A DNA stretch of 64,000 bases from VFZP01 sp043755595. GTDB lineage: Bacteria; Acidobacteriota; Terriglobia; Bryobacterales; Bryobacteraceae. The notes beneath the pieces are model-generated. The model searched no databases. It saw only the letters and a list, made by a program, of their open reading frames with translations, and had not been told where the DNA came from. The stretch is taken from assembly GCA_043755595.1 (NCBI GenBank), contig JAYUSQ010000059.1, forward strand, positions 43,965 through 107,964. The letters are read 5' to 3'. Below are positions 62,926 through 64,000 of this stretch, piece after piece (position 1 is the stretch's first letter; every line of letters begins with the position of its first letter). Both the position numbers and the translations under genes were made by a program.

Positions 62926-63171
62926 CTTAGGATCGGCGACGGATTCGAAGGCGAGGGACTCTTGACGGTTCTCAGCAAGGGCGAAGATCCCCTCAAAGGT
63001 AAGGGTGGCACTGGGAATCCATGAAGGCGACGTAATCTACCCTGCCTTGCATATGCCTACTCTTTCTTGCGCAATATCCAAAACAAGAATGCTATCCACC
63101 CAAAGAACAGTCCTGCTGACTTCATCAGTCTATGACGATTATCTCTTTCTATCAATCGTATGTAGTCATCC

Positions 63172-63948
63172 ATGTCTATACTAGAACTCGAAGCGACGAT
63201 AGACGCGATACACTTTTGGTTTATGGTCTCGACCGGCGTCGTGGCAGTCGGATTGGTGCTTGAGTACCAAAAGGACATTAGAAAGCTTTGGGCTTCCGTA
63301 AAGGATTGGGTCCGGAACGGCGTCCCGCTCAACTGGGACCTACTCAAGAAAACAATTGGCGGCCTGCTAGTCACGATTGGTGTGACGGGAGAATTTGGCC
63401 TAGATCTTTGGAGCACCGGGTATGAGAACGACCTTCGGAAGGCGAATGCACTGGTGATTGGGCAACTGCATGAGCGTGCTGCTAAAGCCGAAGCGGCAAC
63501 CAAGGGGCACGACGCCGAAATCATCAAGACTAAAGCTCGGGTGGCCGATGCCGAAAGACAAGCGGCCGAGGCGAATCGGATCGCAGAAACTGAGCGCCTA
63601 GAACGGATGAGGCTGGAAGCGATTATACAGCCTCGATTCTTGAGCGGACCGAACCAGAAACATCTACGTGAGGCGTGTAACAAGTTTGCAAACAGGGGAA
63701 TCCGAGTTGAAGTAGTTCCAAGCTCTATTGATATGGATGGGCAGAGGTTAGCATCACAAATAGTCGATTCACTCAATGGGCCATTGATGGCTCGTTTTGC
63801 GGGCCCGGTCCTCTCGATGGCTGGCGAGCAGGAAGGGATAGTGGTTTCTGGCGACCGAACAACACAAGAATTGGTTCGCGTGCTCGTCGAGACTTTAGCC
63901 GGACCGGCGCGTGTCAACAACTTTGAGACACTCTTGCGGAGAGTTTAG
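63172..63948 (+). CDS. Membrane-anchored coiled-coil protein of unknown function
   Basis: A 258-residue protein. Two hydrophobic segments (about residues 10-30 and 60-82) place it in the inner membrane. A long coiled coil follows (about 90-150: LRKANALVIGQLHERAAKAEAATKGHD ... RQAAEANRIAETERLERMRLE), then IIQPRFLSG and a compact C-terminal domain with VEVVPSSIDMDGQRLASQIVDSLN. I recall proteins of this layout scattered in many proteobacteria and acidobacteria with no function known. The G+C is lower than in the neighbours and codon use looks different, which may mean acquisition. Confidence 0.65.
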   Translation: MSILELEATIDAIHFWFMVSTGVVAVGLVLEYQKDIRKLWASVKDWVRNGVPLNWDLLKKTIGGLLVTIGVTGEFGLDLWSTGYENDLRKANALVIGQLHERAAKAEAATKGHDAEIIKTKARVADAERQAAEANRIAETERLERMRLEAIIQPRFLSGPNQKHLREACNKFANRGIRVEVVPSSIDMDGQRLASQIVDSLNGPLMARFAGPVLSMAGEQEGIVVSGDRTTQELVRVLVETLAGPARVNNFETLLRRV

Positions 63949-64000
63949 TGAGCTTTTTCGTCTGAGTGGAGCGGCTTGTTGATCCAGACCTCCGTGGGAA
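63945..64000 (-). CDS. Possible C-terminal end of a gene entering from the right
   Basis: On the minus strand the frame PTEVWINKPLHSDEKAH runs from the window edge to a TAA at 63945-63947, overlapping the stop of the convergent membrane protein gene. Only 17 codons are visible, so this is weak. Other frames here are also open. Confidence 0.25.
   Translation of the reverse strand, partial: PTEVWINKPLHSDEKAH

Noticed and set aside
62926..63171. Gap after nrdJ examined for a terminator or small gene
   Set aside because: No strong hairpin with T-run and no convincing frame; only a TTGACG without a good -10 was seen.
63057..63920. Minus-strand frame of 287 codons opposite the coiled-coil protein
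   Set aside because: Serine-rich shadow of the coiled-coil gene; the plus strand has the membrane helices, coiled coil and a natural start.

Overview
The window looks like chromosome from an Acidobacteriota bacterium, most likely the Solibacter/Bryobacter lineage. This is judged from gene content and protein style, not from a database search. Pointers are the many planctomycete-type secreted families (DUF1501, DUF1552, DUF1592, DUF1549/1553 with c-type cytochromes), an Oar-like TonB-dependent receptor, DUF1080, PQQ-type beta-propellers, several VapBC-like pairs, and a B12-dependent ribonucleotide reductase. No rRNA, tRNA, CRISPR array, insertion sequence or phage module was seen. No gene-free gap exceeds about 300 bases.

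Layout. 1-1.1 kb: end of a multiheme cytochrome and a SIMPL-domain protein. 1.1-5.8 kb: a serine hydrolase, a three-gene TadE/TadG pilus-type operon and a frameshifted ECF sigma factor. 5.8-12 kb: a cytochrome/ankyrin/cyclase-like fusion and a TonB receptor carrying two lesions. 12-15.7 kb: Tex, a decayed toxin-antitoxin pair and a WD40 protein. 15.7-21.9 kb: DUF1592-DUF1552 pair, acyl-CoA synthetase, DinB and a second serine hydrolase. 21.9-29.4 kb: two FMN alpha-hydroxy-acid dehydrogenase paralogs, lipoprotein cyclophilin, methyltransferase, S66 peptidase, VapBC-like pair, OFA transporter and PilZ protein. 29.4-35.4 kb: lactate permease/TIM-barrel/adenylate kinase operon, another VapBC pair and a two-domain SGNH hydrolase. 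35.4-41.4 kb: a multiply frameshifted gene, a cupin-like gene and a CBM9-DUF1549/1553 gene plus DUF1501. 41.4-48.97 kb: a polyprenyl-phosphate sugar transferase, three large membrane proteins of GT-C character and a methyltransferase, probably for surface glycan assembly. 48.97-57.1 kb: DUF1501, a frameshifted methyltransferase, a sulfatase/degenerate SGNH/PQQ-propeller operon, and a divergent PQQ-propeller followed by a cytochrome-HhH protein. 57.3-64 kb: a two-gene module ending in a HicA-like protein, a DUF1080 protein, NrdJ and a membrane coiled-coil protein.

Three themes stand out. (1) Many transcription-unit starts have a TANNNT hexamer ending only 6-10 nt before the start codon and no clear Shine-Dalgarno, which suggests leaderless or near-leaderless mRNAs; internal genes instead use ATGA/GTGA/TGATG overlaps. 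(2) The window carries many broken genes, nearly all by one-base indels in short homopolymers plus two TAG codons; at least some look like true decay rather than sequencing error. (3) Several enzymes have lost catalytic residues: an SGNH protein with GDE instead of GDS and no terminal His, and an FMN dehydrogenase paralog without its active-site His.

All calls come from reading the sequence and from memory of protein families. No search was run, so family names are inferences where only weak motifs are visible.
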